DNA from: a virus
Virus record (IMG/VR): IMGVR_UViG_3300037156_000027
Location: 1 to 57,960 of that record
DNA: 57,960 nucleotides
Reading direction: 5' to 3' (one strand)
Shown here: positions 13,553 to 20,301 of the stretch, in pieces
How positions within the stretch are numbered: position 1 is the stretch's first letter
How the letters are laid out: each line of letters starts with the position of its first letter
The notes under the pieces: generated by a model
Seen by the model: only the letters and a program-made list of their open reading frames with translations
Database searches by the model: none
Told to the model about the DNA's origin: nothing
Translations under genes and position numbers: made by a program

Positions 13553-13754
13553 CGAAAGCCATCCTTCCTACGCATAAGGATGCCCATGCCATTTGTTGTC
13601 TTGTGCATTCAAAGTGTGCCGTCTCACAAGCACCGTCATCGTGAAATGTCATTATGATGACGTTCTTAACGGTTGGATCAGCCATTGCCTGAGAGAGCAA
13701 AGACGAAACGGATTTGTGTTTACCTCCAAGGGCGACAACTTTGCTTTCATTCAT
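13545..13754 (-). CDS. Small protein with decayed leader (MNESKVV)
   Basis: 69 residues. It starts MNESKVVALGG, which resembles the ESKTT leader, but with Val-Val and the DNA GTTGTC in place of the conserved motif. The rest (VKNVIIMTFHDDGACETAHFECTRQQMAWA) has alternating strand and helix with two Cys. It may mark what happens when the leader loses its constraint. Confidence 0.58.
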   Translation of the reverse strand: MNESKVVALGGKHKSVSSLLSQAMADPTVKNVIIMTFHDDGACETAHFECTRQQMAWASLCVGRMAFDD

Positions 13755-13951
13755 AAGATGCCCCTTTCTATCGCCAGTTTCTCAGACATCATAATTTGGT
13801 CAGGCTCTCCAAACCCAATCTTCACAATCTTAAATTCAGAGCGGTCAAACCATGCGCGTCCAATATCAGCTTCGATCAGAGCCTTATTAGGAGCATCGTC
13901 TATTATTTTACAATTAAGCAACAAGTCCGTGGTTTGTGGATTAGTATTCAA
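13751..13951 (-). CDS. Small tagged protein, TTG start (leader TNPQTT)
   Basis: 66 residues from the TTG at 13951, which lies in the end of the upstream gene (TTGAATACTAA) with GAGGTG six bases before it. The ORF runs further upstream, but only this start puts the leader (LNTNPQTTDLLLN) at the N-terminus like its neighbours. The body is a mixed alpha/beta protein (ADIGRAWFDRSEFKIVKIGFG). Confidence 0.52.
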   Translation of the reverse strand: MNTNPQTTDLLLNCKIIDDAPNKALIEADIGRAWFDRSEFKIVKIGFGEPDQIMMSEKLAIERGIL

Positions 13952-14186
13952 GACACACCTCAAATTGTTTGCTGCATTTAGGGCACAACACTTCAACATT
14001 TTTTGTCCTATCGGTGTTATGCTCGGCAAGATCAAATCTATGGTCTTCCCAGAAGTCATCGGCATCCAAAAGGTCCACATATGCTTCACAGTGCGGACAT
14101 TCACACCAAAGCTCTATCGTCCAAGATGCAAATACTCTTTCAGCCTCCTTAGGCGTCTCTTCGGTCGTGGTTACTGATTCAGCCAT
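13941..14186 (-). CDS. Zinc-ribbon protein (leader ESVTT)
   Basis: 81 residues from the ATG at 14186; an upstream ATG at 14225 would add a Gly-rich part that belongs to the neighbouring frame. It begins MAESVTTTEETPKEAERV. Two Cys pairs, CECPHC and CPKC, separated by an acidic region, can form one zinc ribbon. Confidence 0.63.
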   Translation of the reverse strand: MAESVTTTEETPKEAERVFASWTIELWCECPHCEAYVDLLDADDFWEDHRFDLAEHNTDRTKNVEVLCPKCSKQFEVCLEY

Positions 14187-14446
14187 ATCACCACCCCCAA
14201 CAACCCAAATATAAACTCCGCGCACAGGATGAATCCGATGCCAGATAGGAAGCCGGATTCTCGGCCCTCGGTGTATCCTTTCTCATGTCCGTGCTTGTGT
14301 CCCAATATATACCCATCATCATGAGCATATTGACGGACTTTAACGTGGTGCTTGTGTAACTCAGCTAAAGCCTTCGCCTGATCCTCGTCGCTCACGTACC
14401 CATCGGGGACTTTGCAGAACGCGCCCTTATGTCTGGCCTTGCTCAT
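14171..14446 (-). CDS. His-rich protein with C-terminal membrane anchor
   Basis: 91 residues. A charged N-terminal half contains the His/Gly-rich stretch HDDGYILGHKHGHEKGYTEG. The C-terminal 25 residues (GFILCAEFIFGLLGVVIWL) are one transmembrane helix. No Thr-Thr leader. Unknown function; the His cluster may bind metal. Confidence 0.62.
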   Translation of the reverse strand: MSKARHKGAFCKVPDGYVSDEDQAKALAELHKHHVKVRQYAHDDGYILGHKHGHEKGYTEGRESGFLSGIGFILCAEFIFGLLGVVIWLNQ

Positions 14447-14634
14447 GGCTGTATCTCCGTTTTAAGATTATCCATCATGTTGTGCAGTAGGTCAGACATG
14501 GAGTGGCACAGGCTGGCTTTGTCTTTATATGACAGAGGCGAGGCAATGAATGTGATTAGCTTGTCAAGAGCCGTCACATTTGATGAATGCACCAACCCAA
14601 CGAGTTCCGGCTGGATGAGCTTGTGGACGTTCAT
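14443..14634 (-). CDS. Hypothetical small protein
   Basis: 63 residues (MNVHKLIQPELVGLVHSS), helical, with no motif. Its ATG overlaps the stop of the 28-residue membrane peptide upstream, and it overlaps the next gene by 4 bases. Confidence 0.55.
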   Translation of the reverse strand: MNVHKLIQPELVGLVHSSNVTALDKLITFIASPLSYKDKASLCHSMSDLLHNMMDNLKTEIQP

Positions 14635-14717
14635 CTAAACACCATAAGCAGCATAGAGGCCCAGAACGCGAGACATGCGGCAAGCATAAGTAGCCAGTCG
14701 AATAGGTTTAATGGCAT
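14631..14717 (-). CDS. 28-residue membrane peptide
   Basis: MPLNLFDWLLMLAACLAFWA and eight more residues, from the ATG at 14717 to TGA at 14633..14631. GGGAG lies nine bases upstream and the stop overlaps the ATG at 14634. It is almost entirely one hydrophobic helix. A tiny phage membrane peptide is plausible; evidence is position, ribosome site and coupling. Confidence 0.45.
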   Translation of the reverse strand: MPLNLFDWLLMLAACLAFWASMLLMVFR

Positions 14718-14719
14718 GG

Positions 14720-14962
14720 TTAATCACTCCCGTATTGTTTATATTCCTGTACCGCAGCCAGCATGTAAGCCGCGTTCCGTTCTTCCTGCGATTCATAACC
14801 GCCAGATACCTCATGATTTTCCAGCATCTCATAGGCGGCTTTGAGTTGCTCGATCTCGGCATCGGTTCCGGACTCCTTTGCCAAGCAGATAGCAATTTTT
14901 AGTGCTTGTTGAATTTGGGGAACTTCATCGTAGCGGGTTAGGTTGATGGTGTAGGGGATCAT
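14720..14962 (-). CDS. Small helical protein
   Basis: 80 residues, mostly helix (DEVPQIQQALKIAICLAKESG, EIEQLKAAYEMLENHE). It overlaps the HTH gene upstream by 4 bases. No family is recognised. Confidence 0.58.
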   Translation of the reverse strand: MIPYTINLTRYDEVPQIQQALKIAICLAKESGTDAEIEQLKAAYEMLENHEVSGGYESQEERNAAYMLAAVQEYKQYGSD

Positions 14963-15141
14963 CTGAACCTCGGATATTTAAGGGTTGATAGAGCAAGCAG
15001 AATAGGTTCCTTGACTGGCGTTTTTCCTGACACCCAATTCCTGACCGTCCTATCTGTGACGTTCAAAAACTGCGCCATTGGCGTTTGCCAGTTCTTGCCC
15101 CAGATTCGAAGGCCTTCTTTTTTTAGCTGTGCGATGGGCAT
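14959..15141 (-). CDS. HTH DNA-binding protein
   Basis: 60 residues. Residues 18-42 (NWQTPMAQFLNVTDRTVRNWVSGK) form a helix-turn-helix like those in YdaS/Cro-type phage regulators. It is the first gene after the promoter at 15166..15194, so it may control the downstream cluster of tiny genes. Confidence 0.7.
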   Translation of the reverse strand: MPIAQLKKEGLRIWGKNWQTPMAQFLNVTDRTVRNWVSGKTPVKEPILLALSTLKYPRFR

Positions 15142-15165
15142 TTAATCTCCGTTGTTGGTAAAAGT

Positions 15166-15194
15166 ATCCTAGGAAAGTTTTTCTATGATGTCTA
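15166..15194 (-). promoter_or_regulatory. Leftward promoter before the HTH gene
   Basis: On the - strand, TAGACA (15189..15194), 17 bases, TAGGAT (15166..15171); matches 5/6 and 4/6. It lies in a 76-base gap, the largest in this part of the leftward region, and would drive the HTH gene and the tiny genes below it. Confidence 0.42.
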
Positions 15195-15217
15195 TAGAAT
15201 ATTGAATAATTTTATTG

Positions 15218-15400
15218 CTATCTTGCCTCTGCCAATTTCATGCGAGACCGCCGATTAGCCGCCCTCCATTGCTTGCTCGTGTTGTCGTCTTTCCGCGCAT
15301 CGTAACAAGGCCAGCATATCCAGTATTGCTTAACCTCAGTTTTCACTTTGACCTCATATGGAGTCTTGGGTTTTTTACAGTCTGGACATACGTATTTCAT
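15218..15400 (-). CDS. Zinc-ribbon protein
   Basis: 60 residues: MKYVCPDCKKPKTPYE, then ICWPCYDARK. Two CxxC knuckles 21 residues apart form a zinc ribbon. A very basic C-terminus follows (WRAANRRSRMKLAEAR). It overlaps the GcrA-like gene by 4 bases and may bind nucleic acid. Confidence 0.65.
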   Translation of the reverse strand: MKYVCPDCKKPKTPYEVKVKTEVKQYWICWPCYDARKDDNTSKQWRAANRRSRMKLAEAR

Positions 15401-15843
15401 CTCGTCACCGGAAACCGAACCTTCTCAAAACAAGCCGTGTGATGCCCATCGCAGTATTGGCTCCCAGACTTCACTGAGGCTCCGCAGCAACGCATCTGGC
15501 GAACCTCACCGATAATATACCCGCAAAGCCCAAACGCCGGAGGCCACGGAATGGGCTTTCCCGACGGCACTCCCTGAGCTTCAGCCACGCGCTCCCTGCT
15601 CTTGGCGACAACAGCCTTAATCTTAACCTTGCGGTTATTCGCAGCTTCCACAGATGCCTTCTTGCGGTTCACACGGCTATGCGGGTGTGGCTGGGACGCG
15701 AAACCTTGCATGGGTATCTTGAGCCTATGCAGCTTGCCGATAACCGCGTTCTTTGTCTTGCCGACGATCTCAGCTATCTGCGCGGTGGTGTGCGTTGATG
15801 CGAGAGTTTGGATTTGGAGGATTTTGGCGGGTGTCCATGTCAT
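15397..15843 (-). CDS. GcrA-like cell-cycle regulator
   Basis: 148 residues. Residues 1-43 match the GcrA helix-turn-helix (TAQIAEIVGKTKNAVIGKLHRLKIP). The C-terminal part has FGLCGYIIGE, MRCCGASVKSGSQYCDGHH, resembling the Cys/His C-terminal domain of GcrA. In alphaproteobacteria GcrA works with sigma-70 at promoters carrying methylated GANTC sites. A phage copy could redirect host polymerase to phage promoters or disturb the host cell cycle. The middle linker is unusually basic. Identification is by motif only. Confidence 0.72.
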   Translation of the reverse strand: MTWTPAKILQIQTLASTHTTAQIAEIVGKTKNAVIGKLHRLKIPMQGFASQPHPHSRVNRKKASVEAANNRKVKIKAVVAKSRERVAEAQGVPSGKPIPWPPAFGLCGYIIGEVRQMRCCGASVKSGSQYCDGHHTACFEKVRFPVTR

Positions 15844-16004
15844 GGCCTATCCTCCCACGCATATTGCTTCAAGGTCGCGGCGATGCGGGCATTCTCCTTC
15901 GCAATAATCTCCGCTTGCGAAAGATCGGACTTTATTGATGGCGCGGGCTTCTTCTTTGTCATGTGTCGGTGGCAGGGATTCCGATGGTTGGTGTGGGTTG
16001 GCAT
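15840..16004 (-). CDS. Small His/Lys-rich protein
   Basis: 54 residues from the ATG at 16004, with AAGGAA nine bases upstream. Other in-frame starts exist at 16049 and 15962. It begins MPTHTNHRNPCHRHMTKKK; a helical part follows (LSQAEIIAKENARIAATLKQ). It overlaps the GcrA-like gene by 4 bases. No family is recognised. Confidence 0.48.
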   Translation of the reverse strand: MPTHTNHRNPCHRHMTKKKPAPSIKSDLSQAEIIAKENARIAATLKQYAWEDRP

Positions 16005-16061
16005 ATTGGCGTGTTCCTTGTCGGACAAAAAAAGGGCGGCACGTTGCATGCCGCCTGTAGG

Positions 16062-16319
16062 TTATTTGCATTCGCCTTGATAAGGGATACACGATAGCCC
16101 CCCATCTTTGGAATCCGCGTCTAGAAAACAAACAGTTGGATACCCATCTGGGTGACATACAGAATAAATCCCAGACATAGTTACATGCCGTCTGAATGCG
16201 CCCGGTCCGATACCTATGATGATGCGCCCAATCCAGAGGCAGAACACCATGACTATGGCGATGCAGGCTGTCACAAAGATTATATGAACCAGCTTAATTC
16301 CCTCATCAAACACCTTCAT
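16062..16319 (-). CDS. Small membrane protein with Cys-containing tail
   Basis: 85 residues. One transmembrane helix around residues 10-37 (LVHIIFVTACIAIVMVFCLWIG) precedes a tail of about 45 residues with three Cys. No signal cleavage site is clear. Unknown function. Confidence 0.58.
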   Translation of the reverse strand: MKVFDEGIKLVHIIFVTACIAIVMVFCLWIGRIIIGIGPGAFRRHVTMSGIYSVCHPDGYPTVCFLDADSKDGGLSCIPYQGECK

Positions 16320-16513
16320 TTAGGCCACCACAATTCAACTTCCTTCCGCGCACCAGCAAAGAAAGCATACATCTTGGTGTCGTTGGTAATCATAATCATC
16401 AATCCAATGACGGCAATCCATGTGCTCGGCAAGAATATCGCGCCCAATGCGATGATAAGCCCGAACCATGTCGAGGCTTGGGTAAGCTGGCTGATAACAA
16501 AATCACGAAACAT
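16316..16513 (-). CDS. Two-helix membrane protein
   Basis: 65 residues from the ATG at 16513, with AAGGAG six bases upstream; the longer ORF from 16612 runs back into the vWA gene. Two hydrophobic segments (about 15-28 and 31-44) are followed by a cytosolic basic tail. Overlap of 4 bases with the next gene. Confidence 0.6.
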   Translation of the reverse strand: MFRDFVISQLTQASTWFGLIIALGAIFLPSTWIAVIGLMIMITNDTKMYAFFAGARKEVELWWPK

Positions 16514-16529
16514 CTCATTCTCCTTGGTG

Positions 16530-16559
16530 AAAGAAATGGGGATAGCCGAAGCCATCCCC
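16530..16559 (-). terminator. Terminator downstream of the vWA gene
   Basis: Reading the - strand, GGGGATGGC, TTCG loop, GCTATCCCC with one mismatch, then ATTTCTTT. A stable stem with a UUCG-type loop and a T-rich tail just after the vWA stop codon suggests a partial Rho-independent terminator. Confidence 0.58.
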
Positions 16560-16566
16560 ACTTTGG

Positions 16567-17220
16567 TTAAGCAGCAGCTTGTACGTGACCGCCTTCGATA
16601 GCATTCGAGCAAGCTGTCATGAAATCAACATCTTCCAGTTTGCTGACATCGATGATGTCGTACTTCGCGCCCGTGAGATGTTCATCGAGATCATTCAGCC
16701 ATTGGTCAAGTTCGGCAGAACGATCACCGACCGTCAGAATAGAGATTCGGAACTCCATTTCGCTCTTCACATCATTGGTAATGTCGATAACGGTCTTCTT
16801 AACCGCGTCTGGGTCGGAAGGTTCGCCATCAGTGAAGAGAATGAACAGGGTCTGTGCAGAACCCTTGCTCTTATGCTCGGTGTACGCCGCCTTGATAACC
16901 TTATCAGTAGCCGTGCTACCGCCAAGATGAATCTTCTTCAGCAGGGCGTCTACCTCTTCAATGGTGCTGACATCGGGATGCTGATCGACATTATTGGCGA
17001 AGGAATAGAATGAGACGCCATCAGGATCGAGCTTCGCGGCTTCACGTACGAAAACCTTGAAGGTTTCCATCGTGTACTTAAAGCGGTTTTCACCAGATGG
17101 TGTATCAGTGTTTTGCATCGAACCCGAAGTATCAACTGCGAGAATGAATTGATCTCCCTTGTGAACCTCAAAGTTGTTTGCATTATTCTTATTGTCCATA
17201 GCTGCTTGTGTAGGCTCCAT
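16567..17220 (-). CDS. von Willebrand factor A domain protein
   Basis: 217 residues, start preceded by AAAGGAGAT. The MIDAS motif is complete: DTSGS at residues 30-34, a Thr in GGSTATDK near residue 103, and Asp131 in FTDGEPSD. Such domains bind Mg2+ and a protein partner. There is no signal peptide or membrane segment, so it acts in the cytoplasm. It is flanked by a terminator downstream and the GapR gene upstream. Stand-alone vWA proteins are uncommon in phage early regions, and its partner (often a MoxR ATPase in bacteria) is not encoded here. Confidence 0.85.
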   Translation of the reverse strand: MEPTQAAMDNKNNANNFEVHKGDQFILAVDTSGSMQNTDTPSGENRFKYTMETFKVFVREAAKLDPDGVSFYSFANNVDQHPDVSTIEEVDALLKKIHLGGSTATDKVIKAAYTEHKSKGSAQTLFILFTDGEPSDPDAVKKTVIDITNDVKSEMEFRISILTVGDRSAELDQWLNDLDEHLTGAKYDIIDVSKLEDVDFMTACSNAIEGGHVQAAA

Positions 17221-17291
17221 AGTGATCTCCTTTGGTTGTTAAACATTCTTATCAACGCCGTGAATGTCAGTACGGCAATCCCTCGCGGGAA

Positions 17292-17603
17292 TTATTCCAT
17301 CCCTAAAGATGACATGTATAAACTCAGCAACTCCTCATTCTCGCGCCGTTTCTCAAGTTCCGTTTTTCTGAGCTTGATAACTTGGCGAATGATCTTGTTG
17401 TCGAATCCGACGCCTTTGCTCTCCTCATACACAGATTTTATATCTTGGGCGACTGCGGCTTTATCGGATTCGAGCCGTTCAATTCTTTGCACGAAAGACC
17501 GTAACCGTTCGCCGGAGATGCCGCCTGAATTATCGCCAACCCCGCGCAAATGTTCCGCGCCCTTTTTGATGATCTCGCCTTCTTCTCTTGAGAATGCTGG
17601 CAT
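17292..17603 (-). CDS. GapR-like (DUF2312) nucleoid protein
   Basis: 103 residues. The stretch GISGERLRSFVQRIERLESDKAAVAQDIKSVYEESKGVGFD, followed by KIIRQVIKLRK, matches the GapR/DUF2312 family almost throughout. GapR binds overtwisted AT-rich DNA ahead of replication forks and polymerases in alphaproteobacteria. A phage copy may help replication or transcription of phage DNA. The start overlaps the stop of the upstream gene by one base. Confidence 0.88.
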   Translation of the reverse strand: MPAFSREEGEIIKKGAEHLRGVGDNSGGISGERLRSFVQRIERLESDKAAVAQDIKSVYEESKGVGFDNKIIRQVIKLRKTELEKRRENEELLSLYMSSLGME

Positions 17604-17875
17604 TATAACCGTCCAATCATTGACTGAGCCTGCTTCTTCAACCCGCTCAACGTTACCTGAATCTCATCCCGCTTGGCAGACAGCTTCTTGATCTGCTCCA
17701 TAAGCATGTCGATGGTGATTTCTTGTGGTGGGTCTTGGGTGATTTCTGGCGTGTCTTTCGGTACAGAGTGTTCGGCGTGCGTCACGTTATTCTCCTTGTT
17801 GCGTTGCAGGAATGTTGGCATCGGAGGCATTACTACCTCGGTTAGGTCTTGTGTGAGAGCGGCGGCGTTTGACAT
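17603..17875 (-). CDS. Coiled-coil protein
   Basis: 90 residues, with AAGGAG seven bases upstream. The N-terminal half is polar and Pro-rich. Residues 50-88 form a coiled coil (MLMEQIKKLSAKRDEIQVTLSGLKKQAQS). It is coupled to the GapR gene. No family is recognised. Confidence 0.6.
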   Translation of the reverse strand: MSNAAALTQDLTEVVMPPMPTFLQRNKENNVTHAEHSVPKDTPEITQDPPQEITIDMLMEQIKKLSAKRDEIQVTLSGLKKQAQSMIGRL

Positions 17876-17966
17876 TCATCATCTCCTTGTACCAGTAAGT
17901 TAAAGCTTTTGTTTGCCCTGCTCCGAGTAGGTGCCAGAGCAGCAAGTCATACTGCTGGCGCGTCAT
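17787..17966 (-). CDS. Possible small overlapping protein
   Basis: 59 residues from the ATG at 17966: MTRQQYDLLLWHLLGAGQTK and on to KALTYWYKEMMN. It fills the gap between the 18573 and 17875 genes and then overlaps the latter in another frame for about 89 bases. The N-terminal 35 residues look protein-like; the rest is Arg/Ser/Asn-rich. Its reality is uncertain. Confidence 0.3.
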   Translation of the reverse strand: MTRQQYDLLLWHLLGAGQTKALTYWYKEMMNVKRRRSHTRPNRGSNASDANIPATQQGE

Positions 17967-18573
17967 CTTCTGCATCAGAACATCCTTCTGTTGGAGATTC
18001 GGCAGATTTATGACCGTCAGCTATTCCCGCAATCTCTTTTAGTTCAGCGAGATTAAGCTGCTTCTGTTGCGCAGGAGTTAGCTTGCCCCAATAGGTTTTT
18101 AGCGGCTCGGTGCCTTTTGCGGCTTCCAGTTTGGCGGCTTCGATCAAGGCTGTGCTGGGGGTGTGAACGACAACCAAAGTCAGCGGCTTCACAGTAAATA
18201 TCTTGCGAACGGTTTTTGATTCCGTGAGAGATAATTTCTTCTCGCCGTCTATATGCGACATATGAGAGATTCGGATGCCCCCTACCTTCTTGCCCCCGAA
18301 TATCACATCCTCATCGCCGTACAGCGTCAGGCTCTTGCCAACATAGTTTACGGAGGCCAGACCCCACAATCTCGCCAGAACCCTAGACATAGTTTTGCAT
18401 GGCTTCCAAGGCTTACCGTTATCGCCCTCAAAAAAGATAGATACCTTCTGCTGAGGATCATTATTCTTGATGACAACCTTGGTAATCGTAATGGTTTTCG
18501 ATATTCCACAGGCGATGTCATCATAATTCAACTGGTCTGACTTCGGCTCTATTGCTACGGACATATCGTTCAT
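17947..18573 (-). CDS. Recombination-associated protein next to YqaJ exonuclease
   Basis: 208 residues. It contains KPCKTMSRVLARLWG, YVGKSLTLYGDEDVIFGGKKVGGIRISHMSHID, a pattern I know from phage proteins encoded beside YqaJ-type exonucleases. The beta-rich core suggests a nucleic-acid-binding fold. Residues 140-180 are a Lys-rich helical segment (EAAKLEAAKGTEPLKTYWGKLTPAQQKQLN). Its ATG overlaps the exonuclease stop by 4 bases. A single-strand annealing or exonuclease-partner role is inferred from context only. Confidence 0.6.
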   Translation of the reverse strand: MNDMSVAIEPKSDQLNYDDIACGISKTITITKVVIKNNDPQQKVSIFFEGDNGKPWKPCKTMSRVLARLWGLASVNYVGKSLTLYGDEDVIFGGKKVGGIRISHMSHIDGEKKLSLTESKTVRKIFTVKPLTLVVVHTPSTALIEAAKLEAAKGTEPLKTYWGKLTPAQQKQLNLAELKEIAGIADGHKSAESPTEGCSDAEDDAPAV

Positions 18574-19247
18574 ATTATGTCTCCTTCAATCCTGCGTTCG
18601 GTTGGATGTAGTCGCAAGGTTTTGTCTGCGATTCGTTGCCGATAAATCTCAAAGTTCTCGGCAAGTTTTTTCTCAAATATCGTTGCCGCCGCGACTATCG
18701 CATCTTGCACAACGGGGTCAGGCAACACGCGCAACGTCAACATAGGCAAACCACCGGAATATGAGATAAAGTCCCACCATTTCCGCTCAGACACTAATAG
18801 GCATGTCTGAACCTGAATAACAAAGTCATCCGGCATCTTCTGTTCGACGATAGTTTGCACCTGAAATTTTTGTGCGCGTGATTTCACCTCAAGACCACCA
18901 GCCTCTGCGATTAGGGAGTCTGGCGAACATCCGAGTGTGAACCCGAATTTATCGTTCGTTATGAACCCAACATCCTGAAGCGGTGCGTATTTCTCATTGT
19001 AGATGATTTTGGCTTCCAATTCGTCATCATGACCGCGCAACATCGCATCGCTGACATATTGCGGCTCTACATATTTAGAAATACGCTGCGATAGCAACTC
19101 CCACATATGGCTGCGCGATTTGTCATTATCGGCGACTTTCAGGGTTGGGGTGATGATTAGCTTCATTTGGGAAGCTGTCAACAATCCGGCTCTGGCAGTA
19201 ATCCACGCATCACTGCCCTGATCAAAATTCTCATGATAGGTTATCAT
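18570..19247 (-). CDS. YqaJ-type viral exonuclease
   Basis: 225 residues, AAGGAG seven bases upstream. The PD-(D/E)xK nuclease core is visible: ARAGLLTAS (19-26), RGHDDELEA with Glu76/Glu78 (71-79), GCSPD (Asp110), GGLEVKS (Glu120, Lys122) and IQVQTCLL (144-151). This is the lambda-exonuclease-like family that resects double-stranded ends for recombination. It pairs with the downstream gene. It is transcribed away from the + strand promoter at 19309. Confidence 0.88.
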   Translation of the reverse strand: MITYHENFDQGSDAWITARAGLLTASQMKLIITPTLKVADNDKSRSHMWELLSQRISKYVEPQYVSDAMLRGHDDELEAKIIYNEKYAPLQDVGFITNDKFGFTLGCSPDSLIAEAGGLEVKSRAQKFQVQTIVEQKMPDDFVIQVQTCLLVSERKWWDFISYSGGLPMLTLRVLPDPVVQDAIVAAATIFEKKLAENFEIYRQRIADKTLRLHPTERRIEGDII

Positions 19248-19308
19248 CAGTCTCTCCTTGCAAAGTCACCATATGGTTTCTTTTAGTCTTGATCCATCTG
19301 ATTCTCCG

Positions 19309-19337
19309 TTGACTTAAGAACGATATTCCTATATAAA
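19309..19337 (+). promoter_or_regulatory. Strong rightward promoter of the two-gene island
   Basis: TTGACT, 17 bases, TATAAA: 5/6 and 5/6 at ideal spacing, the best sigma-70 promoter I see in the window. Transcription would start near 19344 and run against the surrounding leftward early genes. Confidence 0.62.
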
Positions 19338-19356
19338 AGGGAAATCAAGAGAAAAA

Positions 19357-19533
19357 ATGGGGTTTATAAAAATAATGTCTCGTCCAAAAGACACACAGGG
19401 TTTAACTACCGATATGCCAATGGATATGTATGAATCTTTCATGGCGTATTGCAAGGAAAGAGATATAAAGGCGGCTCAGATTATCCGCGCTCACATCCGC
19501 AATCTTTTGGCGAAGGCATCCAAAAAGAAATGA
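19357..19533 (+). CDS. Small DNA-binding-type protein (ribbon-helix-helix-like)
   Basis: 58 residues from 19357 or 52 from the in-frame ATG at 19375; neither has a clear ribosome site. The pattern LTTDMPMDMYESFMAYCKERDIKAAQIIRAHIRNLLAK (strand, helix, turn, helix) fits a ribbon-helix-helix repressor. It sits directly behind a strong promoter and opposite to the early genes, so autoregulation or control of recombination genes is plausible. Confidence 0.52.
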   Translation: MGFIKIMSRPKDTQGLTTDMPMDMYESFMAYCKERDIKAAQIIRAHIRNLLAKASKKK

Positions 19534-19787
19534 CCTCCTACCGCCTCCGCATCGATCTCAAGAAGCCATATTTCAAGGCTCTAACCGCCCTAGAAACCCC
19601 CACCGAAAGCGTATCCTATCACGCCAGATTAGCCGTCCACGAATACATAGCAAGAAAGCGCGAGAAGGACATCTCCCACAGGGTTAAGTCTCTGGCGGAG
19701 TCCCAGCAGGGCAGGGCGTTGCTGGTGATGATAGAGGATTTGTTGCGACATCATGATCTCGGCACGGGATGTTCTCGCGGCGAATGA
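19530..19787 (+). CDS. Second small protein of the + strand island
   Basis: 85 residues from the ATG at 19530, overlapping the previous stop (ATGA). It begins MTSYRLRIDLKKPYFKAL, a strand-helix opening, then VSYHARLAVHEYIARKRE and helices. It may share the ribbon-helix-helix plan of its neighbour. Its last 104 bases overlap the end of the convergent VRR-NUC gene. Confidence 0.5.
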   Translation: MTSYRLRIDLKKPYFKALTALETPTESVSYHARLAVHEYIARKREKDISHRVKSLAESQQGRALLVMIEDLLRHHDLGTGCSRGE

Positions 19788-20301
19788 TTTCTTTCAGTTC
19801 GTCGATCCCACCAGCCAAAGTATAAACAGCAAAGCCTTGCGCTCTCAGTCTCGCGCCAACCTCTATTTGCGCGTCACTAGTTACGCCTCCTTTTGCGCGT
19901 TTCTTCTCAATGAAAATGCAGCGCGATGGAAACCATGTCAGGCGCAAGTCTGGATCGCCGGTCAGTAATCCACGGTTCTTCAGTTTGTTCATCCATCCGT
20001 AAAACCTTCCTTTGTCAATCTGCTGCGAAAGAGGCCATAGTTCGCCGTTCGCGCTCGATGACACAAGAACAGACGGACAGCATTGGCGCAAGTATCGGAC
20101 AATCTCGGCCTGACTATCGTGCTCCTCATGTTTGTTTTTTACTCCTGGCGCACGAACTGCGCGGGGCGTTTCTTCGAGGAACGGAATCGGAAACTTAGAC
20201 TCCGCATTGACGAAGCCGCTTGGAGCTTGAGACATCACCGATAACTGCGCATCCCTCAACGATAACTTTGACTTGCCGAAAGACTTAGGTTTCCGTGGCA
20301 T
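19684..20301 (-). CDS. VRR-NUC family nuclease
   Basis: 205 residues. The core is HDSQAEIVRYLRQ (61-73), ANGELWP, KNRGLLTGDPDLRL with GDPD at 115-118, FIEKKRAKGGVTSDAQ with Glu132-x-Lys134 and Gln145, and QGFAVYTLAGGIDEL. This is the PD-(D/E)xK VRR-NUC family, which includes structure-specific and junction-resolving nucleases. The Pro-rich C-terminal tail overlaps the convergent + strand gene and may be a late extension. Confidence 0.82.
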   Translation of the reverse strand: MPRKPKSFGKSKLSLRDAQLSVMSQAPSGFVNAESKFPIPFLEETPRAVRAPGVKNKHEEHDSQAEIVRYLRQCCPSVLVSSSANGELWPLSQQIDKGRFYGWMNKLKNRGLLTGDPDLRLTWFPSRCIFIEKKRAKGGVTSDAQIEVGARLRAQGFAVYTLAGGIDELKEIIRRENIPCRDHDVATNPLSSPATPCPAGTPPET

